A DNA stretch of 64,000 nt, taken from a bacterium (GTDB lineage: Bacteria; Bacillota; Clostridia; Oscillospirales; Oscillospiraceae). Location of the stretch: the NCBI GenBank assembly GCA_004560375.1, contig SFVC01000001.1:73811-137810 (forward strand), read 5' to 3'. The notes under the pieces were generated by a model. That model had not been told where the DNA came from. It ran no database searches and saw nothing but the letters and a program-made list of their open reading frames with translations. The stretch's first letter is position 1. Each line of letters starts with the position of its first letter. Below, in pieces: positions 1-9,918 of this stretch. The position numbers were made by a program, and so were the translations under genes.

Positions 1-907
1 GACGGGCGGGGGAGGGCCGGACGGGCTCCGGCGCCGCCGGGGCAGGGGGGAGGGCGGCCACGGCCCGAGCGGCGCAGGACAGGTGCTCCGGGGTGGTGCC
101 GCAGCAGCCGCCCACGATGGACGCCCCCGCCTGGACGATCTCCGCCAGCTTGTCCCCAAAATAGTCCGGCGTGCCCTGATAGGCCGTCCGGCGGCCCAGT
201 ACGGTGGGATAGCCCGCGTTGGGCATGACGGACAGGGCCTTGTTCCCCAGGACGGACAGATCCAGCCCCCGGATGTAGTCCAGCAGATGGCTGGGGCCGG
301 ACACGCAGTTGAAGCCCAGGGCGTCCACCTGGGGCAGGGCGACGGCGCGGCGGAACAGCGTCTCGCCGGAAAAGCCCTCCCGGGTGACGCCGTCAAAGGC
401 CACGGCGAAGGAGACTATGAGGTACGCGCCGGGACAGCGCCCCTTCAGATGGGCGGCCAGCTGGGCCACGCCGTCGTCGGAGGGCAGGGTCTCCAGCAGG
501 AAACAGGTGATCCCCTGGGCTAAAAACAGATCCGCCTGGCGGCAGTAGAGCTCCCCCCGGCTGAGGGGGCCCCCCTCCGGGGCGGGGCCCAGGTCGGCGA
601 ACACAAAGGCGTCATACGGCGCGGCGCACTCCTGCGCGATCCGGCAGGCGGCGGCGATGAGCTCCGCCGCCAGATCGTCCCGGCCCTGGGCCAGATCCAC
701 TCCGACGGTAAAGGTGTTGGTTTTGACGGCGCGGCAGCCCGCGTCCAGGTATGCCCGGTGGATGGAGGCAATCTCGTCGGAAGCGGTAAGGTTAGCCAGC
801 TCACAGCGTTGATCAGCCCGCCCGGGCAGGGCGGCGAAGCGGGTGCCCATGGCCCCGTCGAACAGCAGGGGGCCGTGTTCTTTGATAGAAGCGCGAATAT
901 CCGTCAT
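1..907 (-). CDS. Homocysteine S-methyltransferase, 5' part, probably fused to methylenetetrahydrofolate reductase (partial)
   Basis: The reading frame starts with ATG at 907-905, overlaps the metH stop (ATGA) and is still open at base 1, so only the first 302 residues are seen. They form a homocysteine S-methyltransferase barrel: an N-terminal LLFDGAMGT, a central NCVSGP with the first zinc cysteine (near residue 200) and GGCCGTTPEH with the two others (near 280). After the barrel comes an Ala/Pro-rich linker that continues past the edge. In Firmicutes this arrangement is usual in the bifunctional protein (YitJ type) with a C-terminal 5,10-methylenetetrahydrofolate reductase domain; that second half is inferred, not seen. 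It is last in the minus-strand metA operon and would supply methyl-folate and/or methylate homocysteine. Confidence 0.85.
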   Translation of the reverse strand, partial: MTDIRASIKEHGPLLFDGAMGTRFAALPGRADQRCELANLTASDEIASIHRAYLDAGCRAVKTNTFTVGVDLAQGRDDLAAELIAAACRIAQECAAPYDAFVFADLGPAPEGGPLSRGELYCRQADLFLAQGITCFLLETLPSDDGVAQLAAHLKGRCPGAYLIVSFAVAFDGVTREGFSGETLFRRAVALPQVDALGFNCVSGPSHLLDYIRGLDLSVLGNKALSVMPNAGYPTVLGRRTAYQGTPDYFGDKLAEIVQAGASIVGGCCGTTPEHLSCAARAVAALPPAPAAPEPVRPSPAR

Positions 908-3264
908 CCCAGCACCCTCTTTGCGATCTCCACCGACTGTTTGGCGTCCTTGGCATAGTAGTCCGCGCCGATGGATGTGGCGTAGTCCGGCGTCACCACC
1001 GCGCCCCCCACCCACACCACCGGGGGTTCCGGCAGGGCTTTGAGCAGGCGGGTGGTCTCCTCCATGGCGGGCAGGGTGGTGGTCATCAGGGCGGACAGCC
1101 CCACCAGCGGGATCCGCCGGGCCTTCACCGCCTCCACCACGGTCTCGGGGGGCACGTCCCGGCCCAGATCCAGCACGTCGTAGCCGTAGTTTTCCAGCAC
1201 GGTCTTGACAATATTTTTGCCGATGTCGTGGATGTCCCCCCGGACGGTGGCCACGGCGATCCGGCCCTTTTTCACGCTCTCGCCGCCGCTCTCCGCGATG
1301 GAGGCGCGCACCGCCTCAAACACGGCCTGGGCGGCCTGGGCGGCGCTGAGCAGCTGGGGCAGGAACAGCGTCCCCTTTTCGTAGCCCTCCCCCACCCTGT
1401 CCAGGGCGGGGATCAGGCGGCGCTCCACCAGGGACAGGCCGTCCTCCGACTCCAGCGCCTGCCTGGCCAGCCGTCCCGCGTCCCCCTTCAGCCCCCGGAG
1501 GATGGCGTCCTCCAGGGTCATGTCCTGCTTTGCCCCGGCAGCAGGGACGGGGGCGGCGGGGGCCCCGGCGAACCGCTCCACATAGGCGCGGCACTGTTCG
1601 TCCTCCCCGGACAGCACCCGGAAGGCCGCCACCGCGTCCATCACCTCCCGCTGGTTGGGGTTGACGATGGGCAGGGTGAGCCCCGCCCCCAGGGCCTGTA
1701 TGAGGAAATTCTGGGTGATCAGCCCCCGGTTCGGCAGGCCGAAGGAGATGTTGGACACCCCCAGCACCGTCTGAAGCCCCAGCTCCTCCCGGACAGCCCG
1801 GACGGCCTTCAGCGTCTCCCGGGCCTGCTCCTGCTGGGCGGACACGGTGAGGGTGAGGCAGTCGATCCACACGTCCTCCCTGGGGATGCCGTGGGCCAGG
1901 GCCGCGTCCAGAATCCGGCGGGCGATGGCCACCCGGCCCTCCGCCGTCTGGGGGATGCCGTCCGGATCCAGGGTGAGCCCCACCACCGCCGCGCCGTACT
2001 TCTTCACGATGGGCAGGATCCGCTCCAGCACCTGGAGGTCGCCGTTGACGGAGTTCACCGCCGCCTTGCCGTTGTACACCCGCAGGCCCGCCTCCAGGGC
2101 GTCCGGGTTAGAGGAATCAAGCTGTAAGGGCAGGGAGACGGCGGACTGGATCTTCTTCACCACCCGGGGGAGCATGGCCGCCTCGTCCACCCCGGGGTAG
2201 CCCACGTTCACGTCCAGGATGTCCGCCCCGGCCTCCTCCTGCTGGACGGCCACGTCCAGGATGTAGTCCAGGTCGTCCTCCAGCAGGGCCTGCTGGAACC
2301 GCTTTTTTCCGGTGGGGTTCACCCGCTCCCCGATGACCCGCACGCCGTCGATCCGGGCGGGGTGGGGTGGGGTGCACACGAAGGAGGGGCGGTCACAGGC
2401 CCGGGGGGCGGGGGCTTTGCCCTCCAGGGCGGCCGCCAGCCGCCGGATGTACTCCGGGGAGGTGCCGCAGCAGCCGCCGAAGATGGTCACACCGGCCTCC
2501 AGGCAGGGCAGGAGGGCGGCGGCAAAGTCCTCCGGGCCCATGTCGTAGCGCCCGGTCACCGGGTCGGGGAGGCCCGCGTTGGGCTTGGCGATGACGGGCA
2601 GGCGGGTGCTGGCGCACAGCTCCCGGAGCAGGGGGGCCAGCCCGTCCGGCCCCAGGGAGCAGTTCAGGCCGATGGCATCCGCGCCTAAGCCCTCCAGCGT
2701 CCGGGCCATGGAGGCCACGGTGCAGCCGGTGAAGGTGCGGCCGTCCGCCTCGAAGGACATGGTGACGAACACGGGCAGGCCGGTGTTCTCCTTCACCGCC
2801 AGCAGGGCGGCCTTGGCCTCATAGAGGTCGGTCATGGTTTCGATGACCGCCAGATCCGCCCCGGCGTTCTCCCCGGCCTGGGCCACCTCCCGGAACAGCT
2901 CATAGGCCCGTTCAAAGGTCAGGTTGCCCATGGGCTCCAGCAGCTCGCCCAAGGGGCCCATATCCAGCGCCACTTTGGCCTGGGTTCCAGCGGCCCGTTT
3001 GGCGATGGACACGGCGGCGGACACGATCTCCTCCACGGTCTTGCCGGTGCGGCCCAGCTTCAAGGCGTTGGCCCCGAAGGTGTTGGCGTACACCACCTGG
3101 CTGCCGGCGGCGATGTACTCCCGGTGGATGGAGGCCAGCAGTTCCGGGTCGGTGAGGTTGAGCAGCTCCGGCACGCCGCCGGGGGGCAGGCCCCGCTGCT
3201 GGAGGACGGTGCCCATAGCCCCGTCCAGAATGACAATACCCCGCTTGAAAAACTCAGCATCCAC
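904..3264 (-). CDS. metH: Cobalamin-dependent methionine synthase without activation domain
   Basis: 786 residues. Residues 1-285 are the homocysteine-binding barrel with zinc ligands in NCSLG (Cys202) and GGCCGT (Cys265-266). About 305-570 is the pterin-binding (methyl-tetrahydrofolate) domain starting GERVNPTG. About 590-786 is the B12 module with the cobalt-ligand motif DIHDIGK near 675 and SALMTTT. The C-terminal SAM-dependent reactivation domain of the E. coli-type enzyme is absent and is encoded by the gene just upstream. Start is GTG at 3264, chosen because an AAGGAGG ribosome site lies 9 nt upstream; the start overlaps the end of the activation gene. The protein would transfer the methyl group of 5-methyl-THF to homocysteine in the cytoplasm. 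Confidence 0.95.
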   Translation of the reverse strand: MDAEFFKRGIVILDGAMGTVLQQRGLPPGGVPELLNLTDPELLASIHREYIAAGSQVVYANTFGANALKLGRTGKTVEEIVSAAVSIAKRAAGTQAKVALDMGPLGELLEPMGNLTFERAYELFREVAQAGENAGADLAVIETMTDLYEAKAALLAVKENTGLPVFVTMSFEADGRTFTGCTVASMARTLEGLGADAIGLNCSLGPDGLAPLLRELCASTRLPVIAKPNAGLPDPVTGRYDMGPEDFAAALLPCLEAGVTIFGGCCGTSPEYIRRLAAALEGKAPAPRACDRPSFVCTPPHPARIDGVRVIGERVNPTGKKRFQQALLEDDLDYILDVAVQQEEAGADILDVNVGYPGVDEAAMLPRVVKKIQSAVSLPLQLDSSNPDALEAGLRVYNGKAAVNSVNGDLQVLERILPIVKKYGAAVVGLTLDPDGIPQTAEGRVAIARRILDAALAHGIPREDVWIDCLTLTVSAQQEQARETLKAVRAVREELGLQTVLGVSNISFGLPNRGLITQNFLIQALGAGLTLPIVNPNQREVMDAVAAFRVLSGEDEQCRAYVERFAGAPAAPVPAAGAKQDMTLEDAILRGLKGDAGRLARQALESEDGLSLVERRLIPALDRVGEGYEKGTLFLPQLLSAAQAAQAVFEAVRASIAESGGESVKKGRIAVATVRGDIHDIGKNIVKTVLENYGYDVLDLGRDVPPETVVEAVKARRIPLVGLSALMTTTLPAMEETTRLLKALPEPPVVWVGGAVVTPDYATSIGADYYAKDAKQSVEIAKRVLG

Positions 3265-3913
3265 AGGTGGTTCCCTCCTTACGGTATTGGCAGCTGCCCG
3301 CCAGGGCGCAGAATTGGCACCCCCGCACCCGGGCGGGCTGGGGGGTATCGGACAGGCCCAGGATGGCCGTCACTGATTTCATGGGGTTGAGCAGCAGGCT
3401 GCCGGTGACGGTGAGGCCCAGCCGCCGTCCCCCGTCCAGGGCGGCGCACAGGGCGGGCTGTACGGTCAGGGGCAGATCCCCGTAGCCGGGGCTGAACCGG
3501 TCGGTGCGGTACAGCCCTGGAAGCCGGGCGGAGATCTCCTCTTCGGCGGCGTCGCAGCCCGCCTCCACAAAGGCGCTGCCCAGGGCGTCCAGCAGAACGG
3601 CCCGGGCCATGTCCCGGGCCTGGGCGGTGCGGAGCATGGCGTCGAACCGGGCCCCCAGGGTGCAGGCCAGCAGAGCCGCCTGGCCGCAGCCCTTCAGCAT
3701 CCGTCCCGCGGTGGCGCCGGACAGCTCCACCGCCGTCCCTTCCAGGCGGAAGCCGTCCCCCGTCTGGGTGAGCGGGCAGACCGTCCAGACATACCGGGGC
3801 TGGAGGGCGGCGGCCAGCTCGTCCGCCAGGGTTTCCGCCTGCCGGCGCAGCTCCGGGTCAGCGCGGGCCGCCCCCAGATAGCGCAGGGCCTCGTCCACAT
3901 TGGGCCTATTCAT
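3254..3913 (-). CDS. Stand-alone methionine synthase reactivation (B12-dependent activation) domain protein
   Basis: 219 residues. The RFSPGYGD motif near residue 145 is the SAM-binding signature of the methionine synthase activation domain (R-x-S-P-G-Y). A Cys-rich end ([13 protein letters not shown], then CGC) is typical of the clostridial stand-alone form. It lies between metA and metH, overlapping metA by 8 nt and metH by 11 nt, so it is translated with them. The inferred role is reductive methylation of inactive cob(II)alamin on MetH, doing in trans what the E. coli enzyme does in cis. The electron donor is not evident here. Confidence 0.85.
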   Translation of the reverse strand: MNRPNVDEALRYLGAARADPELRRQAETLADELAAALQPRYVWTVCPLTQTGDGFRLEGTAVELSGATAGRMLKGCGQAALLACTLGARFDAMLRTAQARDMARAVLLDALGSAFVEAGCDAAEEEISARLPGLYRTDRFSPGYGDLPLTVQPALCAALDGGRRLGLTVTGSLLLNPMKSVTAILGLSDTPQPARVRGCQFCALAGSCQYRKEGTTCGC

Positions 3914-4853
3914 CGCCGCCTCCTGTCCGCACGCCCTGCCGGATCTCCCGGATGTCGTAGGGCACGGTCTGGTATACGCAGTAGTTCAGCCAGTTGGCAT
4001 AGAGCAGATGGGCGCAGGAACGCCAGCGCACCAGCGGCTCCCGGCTGGGGTCGTCCTCCGGGAAGTAGTGCTGAGGGATCTGGATGTCCACCCCCGCCGC
4101 AACGTCCCGCAGATATTCCTTCCGCAGGGTGTCCCGGTCGTACTCCGCGTGACCCATGAGGAACACCTGCCGCCCCCGGGGGGTCTTGACGGCGTATACC
4201 CCCGCCTCCTCCGAGTCGGCCAGCACCTTCAGGCCGGGCGCCGCCTCGATGTCGGCCCGATCCACGGTGGTGTTCCGGGAGTGGGGCACCCAGAACTCAT
4301 CGTCAAAGCCCCGGAACAGGATGAAGTTGGGATCTTCCACCCGGTGCTGGAACACGCCGAACAGCTTTCGGGGCAGGGCCCGCTTGGGGATGCCGTAGTG
4401 GTAGTACAGCCCCGCCTGGGCCCCCCAGCAGATGTGGAGGGTGGAGTGGACGTGGGTTTTGCTCCACTCCATGATCCGGCACAGTTCCGGCCAGTAGTCC
4501 ACCTCTTCAAAGGGGAGGTGCTCCACCGGGGCGCCGGTGATCACCAGCCCGTCGAAGGTGCGGCCCTCCACCTCGTCGAAGGTCTTGTAGAAGGACAGCA
4601 TATGCTCCTGGGAGGTGTTCCGGGAGATGTGGCCCGCCGGGGCGATGAGCTCCAGCTCGATTTGCAGGGGCGTGTTGCCCAGCACCCGGGCCAGTTGGGT
4701 CTCGGTGTCCACCTTGGTGGGCATCAGGTTGAGCAGCAGGATCTGCAGGGGACGGATGTCCTGGGTGACGGCCCGGGTCTCCGTCATGACGAAGATGTTC
4801 TCCTGCCGCAGGGTCTGGGTGGCGGGCAGGCGGTTGGGGATCTTGATGGGCAT
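3906..4853 (-). CDS. metA: Homoserine O-acetyltransferase (MetA family)
   Basis: 315 residues of the MetA/HTS class I glutamine-amidotransferase-like fold. The catalytic cysteine is in CWGAQAG near residue 142, followed later by HAEYD with the catalytic His and a conserved Glu. At the acyl-selectivity position it has Glu in GAPVE; enzymes with Glu there use acetyl-CoA, those with Gly use succinyl-CoA, so O-acetylhomoserine is the predicted product. This agrees with the adjacent O-acetylhomoserine sulfhydrylase. Start ATG at 4853 is preceded by GGAAAGGAGC. It is the first gene of the minus-strand methionine operon; a much longer open frame continues upstream antisense to metY and is ignored. 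Confidence 0.93.
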   Translation of the reverse strand: MPIKIPNRLPATQTLRQENIFVMTETRAVTQDIRPLQILLLNLMPTKVDTETQLARVLGNTPLQIELELIAPAGHISRNTSQEHMLSFYKTFDEVEGRTFDGLVITGAPVEHLPFEEVDYWPELCRIMEWSKTHVHSTLHICWGAQAGLYYHYGIPKRALPRKLFGVFQHRVEDPNFILFRGFDDEFWVPHSRNTTVDRADIEAAPGLKVLADSEEAGVYAVKTPRGRQVFLMGHAEYDRDTLRKEYLRDVAAGVDIQIPQHYFPEDDPSREPLVRWRSCAHLLYANWLNYCVYQTVPYDIREIRQGVRTGGGDE

Positions 4854-4893
4854 TGGCGTTTTGCTCCTTTCCGGGGGTTCCGCGGGAAAACGG

Positions 4894-4922
4894 TTGACGA
4901 ACCGGGCTCCCGGGGGTATAAT
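4894..4922 (+). promoter_or_regulatory. Sigma-A promoter of metY
   Basis: TTGACG (4894-4899), a 17-nt spacer and a perfect TATAAT (4917-4922), 28 nt before the metY start. It sits in the 96-nt divergent gap between metA and metY. No S-box or T-box fits in this short gap. Confidence 0.85.
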
Positions 4923-4949
4923 TCCAGAAAAACAGACGAGGTGTTGTCT

Positions 4950-6230
4950 ATGAATCAGTACAGGTTTGAAACCCTCCAGCTCCACGCGGGCCAGGAGCGG
5001 CCCGACCCCGCCACCGGGGCCAGGGCGGTGCCCATCTACCAGACCACGTCCTATGTCTTTGACAACTCGGCGGACGCCGCCGCCCGGTTCGACCTGTCCC
5101 GGGAGGGGCACATTTACGGGCGGCTGAGCAACCCCACCCAGGCGGTGCTGGAGACCCGGATCGCCGCCCTGGAGGGGGGCAGCGCGGCGCTGGCCACGGC
5201 CTCCGGCGCGGCGGCGGTGACCTATGCCATCCAGGCCCTGGCCCAGGCCGGGGATCACATCGTGGCCCAAAAGACCATCTACGGCGGAACCTATAACCTG
5301 CTGGCCCACACCCTGGCCCACTACGGCGTCACCACCACCTTTGTGGACGCCCACGATCTGGCGGAGGTGGAGGGGGCCATCCGGCCCGAGACCAAGGCGG
5401 TGTACCTGGAGACGCTGGGCAATCCCAACAGCGACATCCCCGACATCGACGCCATTGCCGCCATCGCCCACCGGCACGGCCTGCCCCTGGTGATTGACAA
5501 CACCTTTGGCACCCCCTACCTCATCCGGCCCATCGAGCACGGCGCGGACGTGGTGGTGCACTCCGCCACCAAGTTCATCGGCGGCCACGGCACCACCCTG
5601 GGGGGCATCATCGTGGACGGCGGCACCTTTGACTGGAAGGGGTCGGACAAGTTCCCGGCCATCGCCCTGCCCAACCCCAGCTACCACGGGGTGTGCTTCG
5701 CGGACGCGGCGGGGCCTGCCGCCTTCACCGCCTATATCCGGGCGGTGCTGCTGCGGGACACCGGGGCGGCCATGTCCCCCTTCCACGCCTTCCTGCTGCT
5801 CCAGGGGGTGGAGACCCTGTCCCTGCGGCTGGAGCGGCAGGCGGAGAATACGAAGCGGGTGGTGGACTTCCTGGCGGGCCACCCCAAGGTGGACAGGGTG
5901 AACCACCCCAGCCTGCCCGATCACCCGGATCACGCCCTCTATGAGCGGTATTTCCCCCGCGGCGGCGCGTCCATCTTCACCTTCGAGATCAAGGGGGGAC
6001 AGGAGGCGGCCCACAAATTTATCGACAACCTGCAGGTGTTCTCCCTGCTGGCCAACGTGGCGGACGTGAAATCGCTGGTGATCCACCCGGCCACCACCAC
6101 CCACGGCCAGCTCACGGCGGAGGAGCTGCTGGATCAGGGCATCCGGCCCAATACCATCCGCCTGTCCATCGGCACGGAGCACATCGACGACCTGCTGGCC
6201 GATCTGGAGCGGGGCTTTGCCGCCCTCTAA
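4950..6230 (+). CDS. metY: O-acetylhomoserine sulfhydrylase (aminocarboxypropyltransferase)
   Basis: 426 residues, usual length for the family. It belongs to the Cys/Met-metabolism PLP fold-type I enzymes: an N-terminal [17 protein letters not shown] with the phosphate-binding tyrosine, and [14 protein letters not shown] with the Schiff-base lysine near residue 209. It would turn O-acetylhomoserine plus sulfide into homocysteine, feeding the metH gene next door. ATG at 4950 follows ACGAGGTG. It is monocistronic: 77 nt after its stop lies a strong hairpin. Cystathionine gamma-synthase is the main alternative, but the long insertion with [15 protein letters not shown] is typical of MetY. Confidence 0.93.
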   Translation: MNQYRFETLQLHAGQERPDPATGARAVPIYQTTSYVFDNSADAAARFDLSREGHIYGRLSNPTQAVLETRIAALEGGSAALATASGAAAVTYAIQALAQAGDHIVAQKTIYGGTYNLLAHTLAHYGVTTTFVDAHDLAEVEGAIRPETKAVYLETLGNPNSDIPDIDAIAAIAHRHGLPLVIDNTFGTPYLIRPIEHGADVVVHSATKFIGGHGTTLGGIIVDGGTFDWKGSDKFPAIALPNPSYHGVCFADAAGPAAFTAYIRAVLLRDTGAAMSPFHAFLLLQGVETLSLRLERQAENTKRVVDFLAGHPKVDRVNHPSLPDHPDHALYERYFPRGGASIFTFEIKGGQEAAHKFIDNLQVFSLLANVADVKSLVIHPATTTHGQLTAEELLDQGIRPNTIRLSIGTEHIDDLLADLERGFAAL

Positions 6231-6306
6231 AAATATCACATTGCGGGGAAAGGATCAAGCCCGGAATGTCCCAAAGACGGCTGGAACCGGCGATCCGCCC
6301 AAAAGG

Positions 6307-6342
6307 CCCAGCGGCCAGTCGATTTCTCGGCTGGCCGCTGGG
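6307..6342. terminator. Terminator hairpin between metY and the SLH gene
   Basis: A perfect 12-bp stem (6307-6318 with 6331-6342). The gene on each side converges on it. The flank read on the minus strand is CCTTTT and on the plus strand TCTT, so it may work in both directions. Confidence 0.7.
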
Positions 6343-6378
6343 TCTTAAACCAGAACAGGGAAAGGCAGGGGGAAAGGG

Positions 6379-7383
6379 TCACAGCACCATGTCGCGGTAC
6401 AGGAAGGTCACGATCTGCCCGCGGGTGCAGGTGTTGTTGGGGCTGAACCGGGTGCCCTCGGCGTTGGTACCATTGGTGATGCCGTTGTTCACGGCCCACT
6501 GCACCGCGTTGGCAAAGTAATCCCCAGCCGCCACATCGGCGAAGCTGTTGGCGCCGAACACCGGCGCGGCCTTGGCGGCGCGGTACTGGAAGGTCACCGC
6601 CTGGGCCCGGGTGCAGGGCTCGTTGGGGCTGAACCTGGTGCCCTCGGTGTTGGTGCCGTTGGTGATACCGTTCTCCACCGCCCACAGCATGGCGTCGTAG
6701 TAGTAAGCGCCGGTGTCCACATCGGCGAACTTGTGGGCGGTGCTGGAGGGCGCGGGCTTACCGTAGGCCCGCCACAGGAAGGTGACGATCTGGGCCCGGG
6801 TGCAGGGCTCATTGGGGCTGAAGCGGGTGCCCTCGGTGTTGGTGCCGTTGGTGATACCGTTCTCAACCGCCCACAGCACCGCGTCATAGTAGTAGTCGGA
6901 CGCGAACACGTCGCCGAAGGGGTTCACCGGAACCACCGGGATGAGGTTAAACACCGCGTCCACGGTCACCCGGCTGTCGGGCATGGTGAAGGTGTACTTG
7001 CCGTCGCCGGCGGGGGTGACGGGCACGGTCTTGCCGGAGGCGTCCTTGACGGTGACGCCGCCCACCTGATAGCCCTCGTCGGGGGTGACGGTGATGGTCA
7101 CGGTGTCGCCCTTCTTGGCGCTGGTCTTGTCCAGGCTGACCTTGCCGTTTTCGGGGCTGGCGGGGGCGGTGACGTGATAGGTGGGGTCGCTGGGGGTGGT
7201 GGGATACCAGCCGCCGCCACCCCCTGGGTTGGTGGGGTTGGTGGGGCCAGTGGGCGTGCCGGGCTTGACAATATCCACGTTGCCGCTGCCATCGGTTCCG
7301 ATGGAGATATCAGCGAACGCAGGGCCCACCAGGCTGAAGCACAGCACAAGGCACATCAGCAAGGTCAATATCCGTTTGTTCAT
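6379..7383 (-). CDS. Secreted S-layer-homology (SLH) protein with glycine-rich linker
   Basis: 334 residues. Residues 1-24 are a signal peptide ending near AFA. A Gly/Pro/Thr-rich stretch follows (about 45-70), then a small beta domain (about 75-145, with KVSLDKTSAKKGDTVTITV) resembling bacterial repeat/Ig-like modules, then three SLH repeats (about 157-334). The repeats share phrases such as AVENGITNGTN and FSPNxxCTR and are nearly identical at the DNA level (period about 200 bp). SLH domains bind pyruvylated secondary cell-wall polymer, so the protein is probably anchored to the cell wall. ATG at 7383 follows GGAGGAGG. It starts 17 nt after the beta-helix gene, so both are probably one transcript controlled by the region at 8851-8991. 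Substrate or ligand unknown. Confidence 0.85.
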   Translation of the reverse strand: MNKRILTLLMCLVLCFSLVGPAFADISIGTDGSGNVDIVKPGTPTGPTNPTNPGGGGGWYPTTPSDPTYHVTAPASPENGKVSLDKTSAKKGDTVTITVTPDEGYQVGGVTVKDASGKTVPVTPAGDGKYTFTMPDSRVTVDAVFNLIPVVPVNPFGDVFASDYYYDAVLWAVENGITNGTNTEGTRFSPNEPCTRAQIVTFLWRAYGKPAPSSTAHKFADVDTGAYYYDAMLWAVENGITNGTNTEGTRFSPNEPCTRAQAVTFQYRAAKAAPVFGANSFADVAAGDYFANAVQWAVNNGITNGTNAEGTRFSPNNTCTRGQIVTFLYRDMVL

Positions 7384-7400
7384 AGTTTACCTCCTCCGGA

Positions 7401-8792
7401 TCAGGTTCCGGCCTGAACGGTCTTCTCGATCTCAGTGAGCGTCGGAATGGTGCCCGTCCAGTCGGCGGGCTTGCTTTCAAGCTCAAACACGGAGACAACC
7501 TGCCCGGGCTTGCAGGTGACGGTATAAGTAGTAGCCTGGGGGTTATTCAGGGCGATGATGATGGAATTGCCGTCCGCCGTGGCGGAAATGCCCTTGGCCG
7601 CGACCCGGATCAGGTAATACTTGTCGCTCTGGAGCCCGGAGACCTGGACATCCCACATACCGGGGAAGGAATTGGCAAAGTTACCGGTTTCCTCAGCCTT
7701 CAGGGCAGTGTTCGACACGATCTTGTCCGTAATCGCCGCACCAGTGCCATCCTTGCAGCCCACAACGATGCCAACGCTGTCGTCAATCGTGCCGGACACA
7801 GTGCTGTTTCTCACGGACACGGCACCATCGCCCGCCGTGCCGTCTACGGTATTGGCACAGTTGGTGATCTTGCCCTCGATGGTGGCGTTCTCAATTTCAA
7901 CGGTGCCCTTGGAGCCGTTGTAGACGTCGCCCTTCACGGTAGCTCCCTTGATGCTCACGGCACCGTTGGCCTGGGCCACGGGCTTCGCGCCTTCATTGGC
8001 ACTATTCCCCTCAAAGAAGCCAACGTCCTGATGAAAGACAGGCGGGGTATTGTTTCCACTGCCGTCAATGGTCAGCGTCGGCATTTTATTTGCGTCACCG
8101 TTGCCGTTGTCATTGGTGGACAGCGACACAAGGACATCCTGATTGAAGGTGCCGCCGGTGATCTTAGTTGTACCGTAGTCGCTATAATCTGTACCTACTT
8201 CCTGCCAAGTGACGACCTTGCCGTCAAAGGCGCCGTCAGTGATGGTCAGATCGCAGAAGTTCTGGATCGCCTGATCCATGGGATTTGCAGTGCAGGTAAA
8301 GGTTCCTCCGTTGACGGTCATCTTGCCTTGGGCATTGCTCGTGCCGTCCTGATTCTTGACCGTGATTCTCCAGCCGCTGGTAAACTTTCCTCCGTTGATG
8401 GTCACCGTGCCGCCGTCATTGGTGAGCGCACCCAGGGTTGAGCCCGCTACGGTGCCATCGGTGCCGTTGATGGTCAGGGTTCCGCCCGTCTTCACGGAGA
8501 TGGTATATTTACCGGAAGGGGCAGTCAGCGTCCCGCTGGCCAGGTCAAGGTAAGCGGTAACGCCATCGGCAACCGTAATCTGACTGGTGAGCGTCACATC
8601 ACCATTCAGCTTGTAGTACTTGCCGTCTTCCAGCGCGGACGTGTCGGCAGCGAGAATAATCGGATCCTCCTGAGTGCCCGCCGGGGGTGTCGTTGTCGTG
8701 CCGCCGCCCGCATCATCCGCGAACACTCCCATGGGCAGCATTGTCAGCGCCAGAACCAGGGCCAACAATGCGGGGAACAGTCTTTTTTTCAT
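7401..8792 (-). CDS. Secreted beta-helix-like surface protein of unknown function
   Basis: 463 residues. Residues 1-25 are a signal peptide (MKKRLFPALLALVLAL, cleavage after VFA). The rest is rich in Thr, Asn and Gly with irregular turns such as GGTVTINGGKFT, GKMTVNGGTFT and TKITGGTFN, the pattern of a right-handed beta-helix like those of adhesins and pectate-lyase-fold proteins. There is no SLH, LPXTG or other visible anchor; the SLH protein encoded 17 nt downstream may partner it. Codon and base use are less GC-rich than most of the window. ATG at 8792 follows AAAGGAGA. No minus-strand promoter is evident in the current DNA upstream; see the invertible segment. Function not recognised. Confidence 0.75.
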   Translation of the reverse strand: MKKRLFPALLALVLALTMLPMGVFADDAGGGTTTTPPAGTQEDPIILAADTSALEDGKYYKLNGDVTLTSQITVADGVTAYLDLASGTLTAPSGKYTISVKTGGTLTINGTDGTVAGSTLGALTNDGGTVTINGGKFTSGWRITVKNQDGTSNAQGKMTVNGGTFTCTANPMDQAIQNFCDLTITDGAFDGKVVTWQEVGTDYSDYGTTKITGGTFNQDVLVSLSTNDNGNGDANKMPTLTIDGSGNNTPPVFHQDVGFFEGNSANEGAKPVAQANGAVSIKGATVKGDVYNGSKGTVEIENATIEGKITNCANTVDGTAGDGAVSVRNSTVSGTIDDSVGIVVGCKDGTGAAITDKIVSNTALKAEETGNFANSFPGMWDVQVSGLQSDKYYLIRVAAKGISATADGNSIIIALNNPQATTYTVTCKPGQVVSVFELESKPADWTGTIPTLTEIEKTVQAGT

Positions 8793-8850
8793 GCGAAAGT
8801 CTCCTTTTCCTGAAATGTTTGGTCAGGCGGCTCAGGGAAGTGGCAAAAAC

Positions 8851-8991
8851 TACACCTTTTGACATTTGCTGCCGGAATGCCAACAAAAGAGAATCTCTCA
8901 ATTTTCTTTGTGAGAATTATGAAAAAAGCCCTTGCAAATGTAGGCGATATGTGGTATCTTATGTGTTGTTAGGCGACTATCAAAAGGTGTA
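8851..8991. promoter_or_regulatory. Putative invertible promoter segment (12-bp inverted repeats)
   Basis: Perfect inverted repeats TACACCTTTTGA (8851-8862) and TCAAAAGGTGTA (8980-8991) bound a 117-bp AT-rich interior. Similarity extends outside the core, so about 26-nt sites can be aligned with several mismatches. The interior holds a plus-strand promoter (8932-8960) pointing away from the surface operon at 8792. Inversion would put the -10 at about 8882-8887 on the minus strand, 90 nt before the operon start. A serine recombinase gene lies 18 nt to the right. A second inner 8-bp inverted repeat (8862-8869 with 8934-8941) is also present. The switch function is inferred; the repeats and promoter are visible. 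Confidence 0.6.
8932..8960 (+). promoter_or_regulatory. Promoter inside the inverted-repeat segment, current orientation rightward
   Basis: TTGCAA (8932-8937), 17-nt spacer and TATCTT (8955-8960), with a TG dinucleotide one base before the -10 (extended -10). In this orientation it would transcribe antisense into the 3' end of the recombinase gene and not the surface operon, the OFF state if the segment inverts. Confidence 0.6.
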
Positions 8992-9008
8992 CTTTCTGAT
9001 AGCCAGCC

Positions 9009-9680
<672 letters not shown>

Positions 9681-9682
9681 TC

Positions 9683-9688
9683 ATTATA
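9683..9688 (-). promoter_or_regulatory. Probable extended -10 promoter of the recombinase gene
   Basis: Read on the minus strand the site is TGGTATAAT, a perfect -10 with the extended TGn element, about 60 nt before the recombinase ATG. No good -35 is present at the expected distance. The rest of 9624-9842 shows no gene, only GC-rich sequence with short palindromes. Confidence 0.45.
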
Positions 9689-9842
9689 CCAGTGGCCTGT
9701 GCCCGTTCCTATTTTGCAGGAAACGGTGCAAGCTATCCCCCCGGAGGGCGGAAAAAGCGCCGCCGGCGGGGGACGCCTCGCCTGGAAGCGCCGCCCTCCG
9801 GCGGTTCAAAACGGAACCGATCGAGGTTTTCCGTATATTCTC

Positions 9843-9871
9843 TTGCATTTTTGGGGATCAGCATATATAAT
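9843..9871 (+). promoter_or_regulatory. Promoter of the DUF6465-like gene
   Basis: TTGCAT (9843-9848), 17-nt spacer, TATAAT (9866-9871), about 47 nt before the start codon. Confidence 0.8.
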
Positions 9872-9918
9872 GTGCGTAAGCCCAATTCGGCAAATATTTA
9901 ACAGGAGTGATTGTGATC

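Noticed and set aside
3906..6239. A 777-codon open frame on the minus strand covering metA and the complement of metY
   Set aside because: Only the metA part (from 4853) is family-like; the rest is the shadow of metY in high-GC DNA.
6430..6930. Roughly 200-bp tandem DNA repeats considered as a mobile or variable repeat array
   Set aside because: They are the three SLH modules of one protein and are explained by it.
8932..8960. The promoter in the inverted-repeat segment taken as a promoter of the recombinase
   Set aside because: It points into the recombinase 3' end in the antisense direction; the recombinase has its own extended -10 at 9683-9688.
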